From NCBI RefSeq assembly GCF_018991925.1, contig NW_024722158.1:8245207-8309206 (forward strand): 64,000 bases of DNA, written 5' to 3'. Under the pieces are notes generated by a model. That model did no database searches, was not told where the DNA came from, and was given only the letters and a program-made list of their open reading frames with translations. The position numbers and the translations under genes are program-made. The number at the start of each line of letters is the position of its first letter. The first letter of the stretch is position 1. The stretch is from Homarus americanus (lineage: Eukaryota > Arthropoda > Malacostraca > Decapoda > Nephropidae). Of this stretch, positions 44,081 to 54,913 are shown in pieces.

Positions 44081-44216
44081 TATGGGGATTAGCCCACCGG
44101 GGCACAGGTCACTGACCTACTTTGGGGCCTGGGGGGCGGGTGGGGGGCTATGGGGATTAGCCCACCCAGGCAAAGGTCACTGACTCACACTGGGGCCTGA
44201 GGGGCGAAAATATAAT
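44081..44216 (-). repeat. 68-bp tandem pair related to the LINE-C 3' UTR
   Basis: TATGGGGATTAGCCCACC with GGGGCACAGGTCACTGACC occurs twice at 68-bp spacing. Its reverse complement matches the LINE-C 3' UTR at 59784-59830 (GACCTGTGCCCGAGTGGGCT). No adjoining LINE coding sequence is seen. Confidence 0.65.
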
Positions 44217-44648
44217 TATAATAATAATAATAATAAAGAAATACAAAAATGTAAAAATGATCAGAAGTGAGAAACAATATATGAATGTTGTGTTGTCATA
44301 GTAAGAGAAACAATTGAGACCCTGCAATTGTGTGCAAATGAGGCAGAAAGTCGAATCGGCAACCTGGGACTTGGTCACAATTTTTTGTACCTTCATGTCA
44401 AGGATTACCCTTTAGGAGTCTATTAAGTCGACCAGTGGCAAAAAAGATATGCGAGTTTGTATGCAGGTGAAGGATAATCTAATTTTTAAATCTATTCAAT
44501 TTCTATATCCCAACAACATAGTTAAATCTATTCAATTTTTATATCCCAACAACATAGTTGGGATCCCCTGGCTGAAGGATTCACCCCCTAAACATGCCAG
44601 ATACAGAGAATTGCTCAATCCGTATGTGGTTATACAACATATAAAGTA

Positions 44649-44880
44649 CAGTAAAACCCCGCGAAGGCGGATATTACTTAAGCCGGACAAAATAAATGTT
44701 TTCCTAAATATAATTAAAAAGATAAATAAAAAATTGTCCGATGACGTGTGGGACCAAGGCGTCGGTGCGTGGGACACAGGTGCCCCAGAGTTATCAATTA
44801 TTGTTTAGGAGAATATTATTTCATTCGCTCTAGTAATGATATAATGTTTATGTTATCATAGGTAAATGCACGGTTTATAA
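44649..44880. mobile_element. left end of a Tigger-like element (family theta)
   Basis: TA then CAGTAAAACCCCGCGAAGGC. The inverted partner type appears at 63589-63612 (GCCTTAGTGAGGTTTTACC) in another copy, not here. The right boundary is unknown. Just upstream, a 36-bp segment with CAATTTCTATATCCCAACAA is duplicated in tandem (about 44488-44561). Confidence 0.4.
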
Positions 44881-46341
44881 AAAAAAAAATGTGTGTGCAT
44901 ATCACCGTTTTCAAATTAGACTGCAAGATCTGTATTTCTCTCGTATGCCTGGCAACGGGAGCTTGGGAGCAAGTGAGTGACCGCTACTTAAACAGTCGTC
45001 TGCAGTTGTATTTCTCCCGCCTCTCTGCTATATTTCACTGGATTTATTGTTATTATTAGTGTTTGCTTATATAATATCCACATTTCACTGGATTTACTGT
45101 TATTATTAGTGTTTACTGTTATAATAGTGATTAATCAAGGCATTGTTGCCAGGTTACTAACCACCAGGCTACTGGACCAAGCTGAATGGTGTTAAGGTCG
45201 TTTTTCAACTTGTATTTTTGAGTAGGTATACGTAACTTTATTCATTTATTTTTACTCAGTTACATGCACACACCATCCTACATATATATTGCAAAAAAAG
45301 TAAAAGAAATAATTGTCCTACGGCAAACACGTAAAGAGTACCGTATATACATTTCTTTGCACACATGTTAGCCGGCTGAGTGAAAGGGAGGGGAAGACGG
45401 CTGGCCGCAGAGTGTAGAGGGGGCGTTGCCAGCTGATGATTATTACTATGGTGAAACGGAATAATGTGCAAATGGCGGCTGTGTTGAACTTTTATTACTA
45501 ATTTGGCGATAGAGTATTTTTTGTTGGTATTAGTTTTACGTATTCTTCACATTTCCTGGTACCGTATACTGAATATTATTTTAAGAAACTATGATTACAT
45601 GAGGAAAATACACACAAGTTTTTCCTAAATACTCCCTTCCGTAAAATACAGTACAGGTAGCTATAATTTGAGAACTTTGTATAAGAATAGTTTAACAATT
45701 TACCTTAATTATCAGTAATTTATATTTTACGTGTTCACAATTTGCTTTGTAAGCAATGAATTTTTCTTCTGGATAAACTTTTGTAATTATATATATTTTT
45801 TCAAATGTTGTACATGTTAAAAATTATTTTCAAGGCAGTGTAATTTCAAGGGGATGTGTGATGTTTGTGGCAACTTGGGGATGTGTGAGGCTCTTAAGAG
45901 CTATTTGTCTCTGGGGAGGTTGAGTGATGCTCCCATAAGGTCTGTGTGATGTTTCTAAGGGTGCTCATAAGTTGCTAGTTGTGTACAGTACAGCTAGTAA
46001 GGGCTATGTGATGACACCAAAGGCTGTCTATCACTGCTAGGGACTGTGAGGCTGCCAAGGGCTGGTTGCTGAGGTTTGTCTGAGCCCCCTACTATAGAGA
46101 CAGACGACAGACAGACACGTCGACCAAGGATACAGTGGTAGCCTTGCATGATCTAGGTTGGGTCGCCTTTATGGGACTCTGTGTACACAGGTTGTAGTAC
46201 CATAAGGGCAACCTAACCTGCTGTCAATCATTACAATAAATATTTGTAGAGTAACTTATTGTGTCGTATAAATGAAAATAAAGTAGCCTACTTCTTTTTC
46301 TTTGTTTATAATAATCCTAATAAAAATGTTGAAAACAAAAT
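44881..46341. other. non-coding stretch with repeat remnants
   Basis: No coding region seen. TTTCACTGGATTTA with GTTATTATTAGTGTTT is duplicated in tandem near 45032 and 45081. 45195-45570 is a diverged copy of the 19440-20040 repeat. The 45840-46080 stretch is G/T-rich with no motif. Confidence 0.45.
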
Positions 46342-49300
46342 GGTTCTTAAGGCAAAAATGAAAAGAGCCAATTATTATTCTTTCCCGAAAAGTAGTTGCT
46401 TACGATCTTTTTAATTGTTGTAAGCTCGAACTTATGAGAAATAAAATGACACGATCTTTCTAATTGTCGTAAGTTCGAACTTAAGACAAAAATAACTTAC
46501 TATTTTTCTAATTCTCAAAAGCTCGTAAGTACCATATTTTCGGGAAGGTAGATTATATACTTTTCGGGAAAGTAGATTATCGGCTTTTTGAGGAAGTAGA
46601 TTTTCGACTTTTGGGGAAATATTACCTAATTTTCGAAGTAGATTATCATAGAAAACGGGAAATTTGTATCACAGAAAATGGGAAATATCTACTTTCTGGG
46701 AAAGTTGGTTATCTACTTATCATAGAAAACGGGAAATTTTTATCATAGAAAATGGGAAATATCTACTTTCCGGGAAAGTTGGTTATCTACTTTCCCGTAA
46801 AGTAGATTATCTACTTTTCGGGAAAGTAGATTATCGATTTTTTGTGGAAGTAGATTATCGACTTTTGGGGAAATATTACCTAATTTTCCGGTAGATTATC
46901 ATAAACGAAATTTGTATCACAGAAAATGGGAAATATCTACACTTTCTGGGAAAGTTGGACATCTCCTTATCATGACAGAAATTTTATCATAGAAATGGGA
47001 AATATCTACTTCCGGGAAGTTGGTTTATCTACTCCCATAAAGTGAATTATCTGCCTAAGAAGTAGATTATCGATTTTTGAGAATTGAATTATCGACTTTT
47101 GAGGAAATATTACTACGTGCGAAGTGAATTATCATAGAAAACGGGAAATTTTTATCATAGAAAATGGGAAATATCTACTTTCCGGGAAAGTTGGTTATCT
47201 ACTTATCATAGAAACGAAATTTTTATCAAGAAAATGGAATTATCTACTTTCCGGAAAAGTTGGTTATCTACTTTCCGTAAAGTAGATTATCTACTTTCTG
47301 GAAAGTAGATTATCGATTTTTGAGGTAAATTATCGACTTTTGAAATATTACCTAATTTCCAAGTAGATTTTCGAAAACGAAATTTGTATCACAGAGGGAA
47401 ATATCTACTTCTGGAAGTTGGTTATCTACTTACCATAGAAAGAAATTTTTATCATAGAAAATGGGAATTATCTACTTTCCGGGAAAGTTGGTTATCTACT
47501 TTCAGTAAATTATCTGAGAAAGTAGATTATCGATTTTTGAGTGAATTACCGACTTTGGGGAAATATTACCTAATTGTTCCATGATTATAAAATAAATATC
47601 TGGAAAGTTTATCTATCTGAAATTTTATCATAGAAAATGAAATATCTACTTTCCGGGAAAGTTGGTTATCTACTTTCCGTAGTAGATTATCTACTTTCGG
47701 AGTAATCAGTTGAGGGTAGATTATCGACTTAAATATTACCTAATTTTAAATTATCATAGAAAACGGAAATTTGGATCAGAAAATCGGAAATATCTACTTT
47801 CCGGAAAGTTGGTTATCTACTTTCCTAAAATTAGATATCTCTTTTCAGAAAATAGATTATATTTTTGATGTATCGACTTTTGGAAATATTACCTAATTCC
47901 GAAGTAGATTATCATAAAACAGGAAATTTTTATCACAGAAAATGGGAAATATCTACTTTCTGGGAAAGTTGGTTATCTACTTATCATAGAAAACGAAATT
48001 TTATCATAGAAAATGGGAAATATCTACTTTCCGGGAAGATTGATTTCCGTAAAGGTAATTATCTACTTTTCGGGAAAGTAGATTATCGATTATGAAGTAG
48101 ATTATCGACTTTTGGGGAAATATTACCTAATTTTCCGGTAGATTTATATGAAAACGAAATTTGTCTCACAGAAAATGGAAATATCTACTTTCTGGGAAAG
48201 TTGGTTATCTCCTTATCATAGAAAACGGAAATTTTTATCATAGAAAATGAATTATCTACTTTCCGAAAGTTGGTTATCTACTTTCATCTAAATGGTTATC
48301 TACAAAATGAATTATCGATTTTTGAAATGATTATACTTTTGGAAGTCCTATTTTCCGTTTCTATATAATCTACTTCGGAAAAAGTGTTAATATTTCACAA
48401 AAGTCAATAATCTACTTCTCAAAAAATCGATAAATGCAGGAAGTAGAAATTTTCCGTTTTCACGGAAAGTAGATATTTTCCCATTTTCGAGTAAATTTCG
48501 TTTTCTATGTCTATTCAGAAGATTAAAATGTTTGAAATTGTCTGTATAAAAGGTAGTAATCTTTGAATAAATCACTAACTTTTTCCCGGAAAGTAGATAT
48601 TCCATTTTCTATGATAAACGTTTTCTGTAGTAGTGAATGTGGAAATATTACCTAATTTGCGAAGTAGATTATCATAGAAACGGGAAATTTGTATCATAAA
48701 AAATGGGAAATATCTACTTTCCAGAGAAGTTGAGTTATCTACTTTCCCGAAAGTAGATCAGATTTTCTCTTTTCGGGAAAGTAGATTAACGACTTTTGGG
48801 AAAGTAGATTTTCGAATTGGGGAAATATTACTAATTTTGCGAAGTAGATTATCATAGAAAACGGGAAATTGTATCATAAAAAATGGGAAATATCTACTTT
48901 CCGGGAAAGTTAGTTATCTACTTTCCCGAATAGATAAATTCTACTTTTCGGGAAAGTAGATTATCGACTTTTGGGGAAGTAGATTTTCGAATTTTGAAAT
49001 ATTACCTAATTTTGCGAAGTAGATTATCATAGAAAACGGAAATTTATGGGATATCTACTTTCCGGGAAAGTTGGTTATCTACTTTCGAAAAATGATCAAA
49101 TCTACTTTTCGGGAAAGTAGATTATCGACTTTGGGAAGTAGATTTTCGAATTTTTGGAAATATTACCTAATTTTGCAGTAGATTATCATAGAATAAAATT
49201 TGCATCATAAAAATGGGAAATATCTACTTTCCGGAAAATTGGTTATACTTTCACCAAAAAGATAGATAAATTCTACTTTTTCGAAGTAGATTATCGACTT

Positions 49301-50375
49301 TTAAGAGTAGATTTTTCGGTACGGGAAATATTACTAATTTTGCGAAGTAGATTATCATAGAAAACGAGGAAATTTGTATCATAAAAATGGGAAATATCTA
49401 CTTTCCGGAAAGTTGGTTATCTACTTTCCAAAAAGTGAATAGATTTTCTACTTTTCGGAAAGTAGATTATCGACTTTCAAGAGTAGATTTTCGAATTTGG
49501 AAATATTACCTAATTTTGCGAAGTAGATTATCATAGAAACGGGAAATTTGTATCATAAAATGGGAAATATCTGCGAAAGTTGGTTATCTACTTTCCCGAA
49601 AAATAGATACTTTTCAGGGAAAGTAGATTATCGACTTTCGGGAAGTAGATTTCGAAAGGAAATATTACTAATTTTGCGAAGTAGATTATCATGAAAACCG
49701 GAATTTATCATAAAAAAAGATATCTACTTTCCAGGAAAGTTGGTTATCTACTTTCGAAAAATAGATAATTTCTTTCAGGAAGTAGATTANNNNNNNNNNN
49801 NNNNNNNNNNNNNNNNNNNNNNNNNNNNNNNNNNNNNNNNNNNNNNNNNNNNNNNNNNNNNNNNNNNNNNNNNNNNNNNNNNNNNNNNNTACTTTCGAAA
49901 AGTGAATTCCTACTTCTGGAAAGTAGATAACCAACTTTCCCGGAAAGTAGATATTTCCCATTTTCTATGATAAAAATTTCCCGTTTTCTATGATAAGTAG
50001 ATAACCAACTTTCCCAGAAAGTAGATGTTTCCCATTTTCTGTGATACAAATTTCCCGTTTTCTATGATAATCTACTTCGGAGAATTAGGTAATATTTCCC
50101 CAAAAGTCGATAATCTACTTCCCCAAAAAGTCGATAATCTACCTTCCCGAAAATATGATACTTACGATCTTTTGAGAATTAGAAAAATCGTAAGTTATTT
50201 TTTTGTCTTAAGTTCGAACTTACGACTATTAGAAAGATCGTGTCATTTTATTTCTCATAAGTTCGAGCTTACAACAATTAAAAAGATCGTAAATTCGGAT
50301 TCTCAAAAGATCGTAAGCATCTACTTTTCGGGAAAGAATAATAATTGGCTCTTTTTCATTTTTGCCTTAAGAACC
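46342..50375. mobile_element. foldback-like giant inverted-repeat element made of tandem repeats
   Basis: The outermost GGTTCTTAAGGCAAAAATGA at 46342 recurs inverted, ending at 50375. The next 200 bp of each arm match closely, including AGAGCCAATTATTATTCTTT, TAAGCTCGAACTTATGAG and CGTAAGTTCGAACTTAAG. Inside the arms lie tandem repeats with a period of about 230-250 bp, then about 165-180 bp. Each unit contains GAAGTAGATTATCATAGAAA, GGGAAATATCTACTTTCC and TTGGTTATCTACTTT. The right arm near the gap carries the same unit inverted. 100 N at 49790-49889 interrupt the array. No ORF encodes a recognisable transposase and no target duplication is clear. Architecture fits Foldback-type elements. A very large non-autonomous transposon or a palindromic satellite are alternatives. 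Confidence 0.75.
49790..49889. other. assembly gap (100 N)
   Basis: A run of exactly 100 N at the point where repeat orientation flips. The size is probably a placeholder. Confidence 0.99.
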
Positions 50376-50833
50376 TTTTTCTTTTCAAGCAGGGGGATAA
50401 GCCTCGCCCCCTCAGGATCACACTGGTGAGTGAGGAGAAATGGCAGGTTATTCGGCAGGCAAAAAAACTTAGCAAGGAGCAAGGCATTTCGGGATGTATT
50501 CATTCACCCAGATCGCACGGTAATGCAGAAGGAACAGCACAAGAAGGTCCTGCAGGACTTGAAGCAGAAGATGGAGGAATCAAGGAAGAACGGGGACGGG
50601 TGTACATGGGTTATACTCAGGGGGAGGGTAGCGAAAGCAAGTGTGCCGACACAGGGCCAGGGAACAGCAGTGCACCCTCCACCCGCTCTAACCCTCACCT
50701 GGGAGGCGGCACCAGCTCTGCCTACCGGACAGGAGGAAGCGAGCGCCGTGTAAACAATGACATTTCTAACCACACCCAGCAAAATACAGTGCACTTAGCA
50801 AATGCTGCAGCCTCTGATAATGGGGAGCGGGGT
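50376..50833 (+). pseudogene. LINE ORF1 C-terminal remnant
   Basis: Frame 1 reads KPRPLRITLVSEEKWQVIRQ and AKKLSKEQGI. After a frameshift the other frame reads FRDVFIHPDRTVMQKEQHKK and WVILRGRV. The pattern (RPL.I.. ...V...AK.L, then .F...DRT..Q......L) resembles the C-terminal half of CR1/L2-like LINE ORF1 proteins. It starts abruptly at the foldback end and is interrupted at 50834 by a mini-LTR element, after which ORF2 resumes. Confidence 0.6.
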
Positions 50834-52409
50834 TGTAGTGGATTCCTCCCCTACAAGCACCGAACCTTCTCGAATTCCACAGCCTACGCCTCCAGCGCCG
50901 CCCACGGAGCGGGGGTCAACTATCTACCCACGCCTACTCCCGCCTTATAAGGCCTGACACCGCTGTGACCGCTCTCTTTCTCTTTTCTACCCAGTGCCAC
51001 CAGCAAGCAACACCTCCTCCTCCACACCAGTCTGGCGGCTGCCGCTCCCGCCAGCGACCTTGGCATCGCTCAAGCCGCGTGTCCCTCCTCTGGGCACCCT
51101 CACCACCCAAGCTCTCTCTACTCAATGCTTATTACCATGCTACCTACCCAGCAACAAGCTGCATTGTACATCCAATACAATATGTATACAGTGAACACAT
51201 TGTGAGTTTCCTTTTTCCATCCCATCCTGAGTGTGAACCAATATTTCATAACCCTACAAATGGTGACCCCCGGAGATTTGCACTCACACAGGATGGAGGA
51301 GAAACTGATCACTCTCCCAGTCTTCAAGCAACATGGAAGACTGGCTTACCCATGCAGAGGCAGCTCTCATCGGCTCTACAACTACTGTCTCTACACCGCA
51401 GGTTAGACACCCTAGAGCAGCTCTGCTATTCTAAGCAGACAGCCGCTCCTCTTCCTGCCCCAAGCACAACGTCCTACCGACCCCAACACACCCGTCCTGC
51501 CTCAGACGCCGCCCCCGGCCCAGCAGTACCCCCTGCCGCTCCTCCTGACGCGGCCCCTGCTCCTGACGCAGACCCACACACCCCTCTTTTCTCCCTCAGG
51601 TACCCCCTGCTACTGTCCTGCACCCTGCTGCTGTCGTGGACTCTGCTGCTGTCATGCACCCTGCTGCTGTCATGGACACTCTTCCTAACACAGCCCCTGC
51701 TCCTGACCCAGGCCCACACACCCCAGCAGGCGCATCTGACGACTCTGTACCTGTCGCAAGTGAAGCACAACATTCATCGCCTCCACAACCCTCCTTCTCC
51801 TCTTTTCTCCTACAGATCTCGTGTATCTAGACAGAGTTGCCCCCCCCCTCCCCTAACGGCAGGCTCATCCACGCCCTCGCAGTTATGTCCCACATGTGGC
51901 ATGCACCGCCGGTTCTGCCTCACATGTGGCACGCAACTCTGCCAACCTCCAGCCTCCCACCGTGCCCGGAGAGGAAGGGGAGTATTATAGTGGATTCCTC
52001 CCCTACAAGCACCGAACCTACTTGAATTCCACAGCCTACGCCTCCAGCGCCGCCCACGGAGTGGGAGTCAACTATCTACCCACTCCTACCCCCGCCTTAT
52101 AAGGCCTGACACCGCTATGACCGCACTCTTTCTCTTTTCCACCCAGTGCCACCAGCAAGCAACACCTCCTCCTCCGCGCCAGCCTGGCGGCTGCCGCTCC
52201 TGCCAGCGACCTTGCCGTCCCTCAAGCCGCGTGTCCCTCCTCTGGGCACCCTCACCCTCCAGCTCTCTCTACTCAATGCTTATTACCATGCTACCTACCC
52301 AGCAACAAGCTGCATTGTACATCCAATACAATATGTATACAGTGAGCACATTGTGAGTTTCCTTTCTCCATCCCATCCTGAGTGTGAACCAATATCTCAT
52401 AACCCTACA
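50834..52409 (+). mobile_element. mini LTR retrotransposon (TRIM-like), non-autonomous
   Basis: 425-bp and 424-bp direct LTRs (50834-51258, 51986-52409) beginning TGTAGTGGATTCC (TATAG in the second) and ending ACCCTACA. The 4-bp target duplication GGGT is present on both sides (50830-50833, 52410-52413). TGGTGACCCCCGGAG at 51261 is a primer-binding-like site. The purine run GAGAGGAAGGGGAGTA ends just before the second LTR. The 727-bp interior is Pro/Ala/Leu-rich with a CTGCTGCTGTC minisatellite (51605-51680) and encodes no reverse transcriptase. Inserted in LINE DNA between ORF1 and ORF2. The few LTR differences suggest recent insertion. Confidence 0.9.
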
Positions 52410-53504
52410 GGGTTACTACTAAGAGCAGAGCCGTTACCGAGAACAAATTCTGGCTTGAATGTCAGGTACACTAATACTGACACGTTTCTCGATAAGAGAG
52501 AGGAGTTTGAAACACTACTAAGAGTAAACCAACCAGATATTGTAGGTTTTGTATAAGAACAGGAGAATCGACCCAGAGGAATGTGAGTCTAGTATTGCTG
52601 GATATGACTCATTTACGAACCTTTCTCAAGAAACTTGCAAGAGGGGTGTGGTTATCAATGCTAGGCAAGACCTTAGAGCCAGCCAGGCAAGGGTACAGGG
52701 AGAGGATTTTTTTGAAGAGTCCAAGTGGTGTAAAATTAAATTAAAGGGAGGGGACTTACTTATCGTCGGGTGTATCTACAGATCCCCAAACTGTGGCCCA
52801 CTAAATCAAAGGAACTTAAAAACCTTAATAAACAACGTGGCAATGCTCAACCCTAGCCACCTCCTTATCATGGGGGACTTCAACTATGGCGACATCGACT
52901 GGAGAAACGAGTTCACCCCGAATGACTTGAATAACCCTGCTACTCTTTTTGTAGAAACTCTGAGAGATAATTTTCTGTTCCAACTTGTTAGAGACCCGAC
53001 ACATTACAGAGGGGAGCAAACACCCAAGCCACTTGACCTCATCATAACAAATGAAGAGGGTATGGTGGCCAAATTGGAACATCTTGCCCCAGTTGGCACC
53101 AGTCACCATATAGTGTTGTCATTCAGATTTAACTGTTATCTAGTTCAGGATAAGGCCAGGCCAAGGTGCAAATATTACAAGGGAAATTACAATGGGATGA
53201 GGGAAGAGATGAGGGGGTATCAACTGGCCTGACTCATTAAGGTACAAGAACGCAGACACTAAGCTGAATATCATAACTAGTAAAGTGACCCATTTGATCG
53301 ATAAATATATACCCAAGACCAAACCCAGTGCTTCTAGGAATACGAAGGGATACCTACGCATGAACCATGCGGCGGTCGACAAAATTAAGACGAAAACCCA
53401 GAAATTCAAGATGTGGGTTGGGTCAAACGATGAGCAAGACAGGAGGACATATGCAAGAGCCAGAAACCAAGCAAAGATAGAATGTAGAAGGGCATATTAA
53501 AAAA
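52410..53504 (+). pseudogene. LINE-A-type ORF2: endonuclease and linker
   Basis: 52420-52556 reads NSGLNVRYTNTDTFLDKREE, the start of an APE-type endonuclease. 52549-53232 continues with VGCIYRSPNC, LLIMGDFNYGDIDWRNEF, PKPLDLIITNEEG and GTSHHIVLSFRF; the catalytic SDH box is changed to SHH. The linker (HLIDKYIPKTKPSASRN) is the one in LINE-A at 8703-8101. The LINE-A match stops at ARNQAKIECRRA near 53495. Confidence 0.82.
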
Positions 53505-54913
53505 GGGAGACAGAGCATCAGCATCAAACTACCGGCCGATTACTTTGACGTCAGTAGTGGGGAAATTTCTTGAATCAATTATAGCAAATAGCATTCGATC
53601 GCATTTAGAGAAAAGCAAATTAATCCACTACTCTCAACATGGGTTTACAAAGGGAAAATCTTGTCTAACAAATCTGCTGATGTTTTTTAGGAAAGTCTTC
53701 GAGGTAGTAGATAATGACGATAATTACTATGTAATTTACTTGGACTTTAGCAAAGCGTTTGACAGAGTACCACATCAGAGGCTTCTGAGAAAATTAAGGC
53801 TCATGGTATCGAGGGGAAAGTTTTAAATTGGATAAAATCGTAGCTCACCGATAGAACACAGAGGGTCAGCGTAGATGGTGTCAAATCTGAGTGGGGCTGT
53901 GTAACCAGTGGGGTTCCCCAGGGGTCAGTACTGGGCCCACTCTTGTTCATAATCTATATAAACAATCGAGATACTGGGATCAGCAGTGACATAAGCAAGT
54001 TTGCAGATGACACCAAAATAATTCCAAAATAAGATTAATTCATGGCAGGATGCAAATGCACTACAGGAGGATTTAAATAAACTGCAGGAGTGGTCAGAGA
54101 AATGGCAAATAAAATTCAACACCAGCAAGTGCAGCGTACTTAATATTGGTAGAACAAATACTGTCAACGTATACAGACTTAACAACATCAACCTAGAGAA
54201 GTCGACTTGTGAAAGAGACTTAGGGGGTACTTGTAAGCCCGGACCTACGTCCTGGAAAACAGTGCGTTAATGTTCGAAATAAGGCAAACAGAGTATTGGG
54301 TTTTATATCTAGAAGTGTAAGTAATAAGAGTGCAGAGGTCTTATTGCAACTATATCTTGCGTTAGTCAGGCCGCACCTCGATTATGCGGTTCAGTTCTGG
54401 TGCCCTATTATAGAATGGATATCAATTCACTGGAGTCGGTGCAGCGAAGAATGCCGAAAATGATTCCGGGACTTAGAAACCTTCCATATTAAGATAGGGA
54501 CTTAGAAACCTTCCATATGAAGATAGGTTGAAGAAGCTAAACTTGCATTCCCTAGAACGACGAAGAGTGCGGGGAGATATGATAGAAGTATTTAAGTGGG
54601 TGAAAGGAATCAATAAAGGGGATATAGATAAAGTTCTTATAATATCCGAGGAGGATAGGACTCGCAGCAACGGATTTAAGTTTGATAAGTTTAGGTTTAG
54701 GAGGGAGATGGGAAGGAACTGGTTCACAAATAGGGTGGTGGACGAGTGGAACAAGCTTAGCAACTTTGTAGTAAGTGCTGGAACGCTGTAGAGTTTTAAA
54801 AGGAGGCTAGATAGATTCATGGATGATAGAGAGTGGTAGTAAATCTTGACAGGAGCTGCCATGCACAGGCCAACCGGCTTATTGCAGATTCCTCATTTTC
54901 TTATGTTCTTATG
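53505..54913 (+). pseudogene. LINE-B RT and 3' end
   Basis: Starts at KKGD...SNYRPITLTSVVGKFLESII, with VIYLDFSKAFDRVPHQRLLR, then in another frame [20 protein letters not shown] and SKFADDTK (catalytic FADD). The thumb and tail (NTSKCSVLNIGRTNTV, LDYAVQFWCP, RVVDEWNKLSNFVVSAG) match 14410-15738. A 29-bp local duplication (GACTTAGAAACCTTCCATAT) lies at about 54470-54520. The 3' end is TTTTCTTATGTTCTTATGTT. Contains the empty site for MITE beta at 54280-54281. Confidence 0.88.

Noticed and set aside
44449..44808. 119-aa plus ORF with duplicated FKSIQFLYPNNIV
   Set aside because: The repeat is a 36-bp DNA duplication and the second half is the theta MITE end; no domain recognised.
46664..50049. 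Repetitive ORFs such as YHRKWEISTFWESW as a repeat protein
   Set aside because: They follow the tandem-repeat DNA, change frame and strand from unit to unit and have no start context; parts run through N.
50965..51990. 341-aa Pro/Ser/Leu-rich ORF as a host gene
   Set aside because: It spans the LTR and the interior of the mini-LTR element; low-complexity CTGCTG minisatellite explains its middle.
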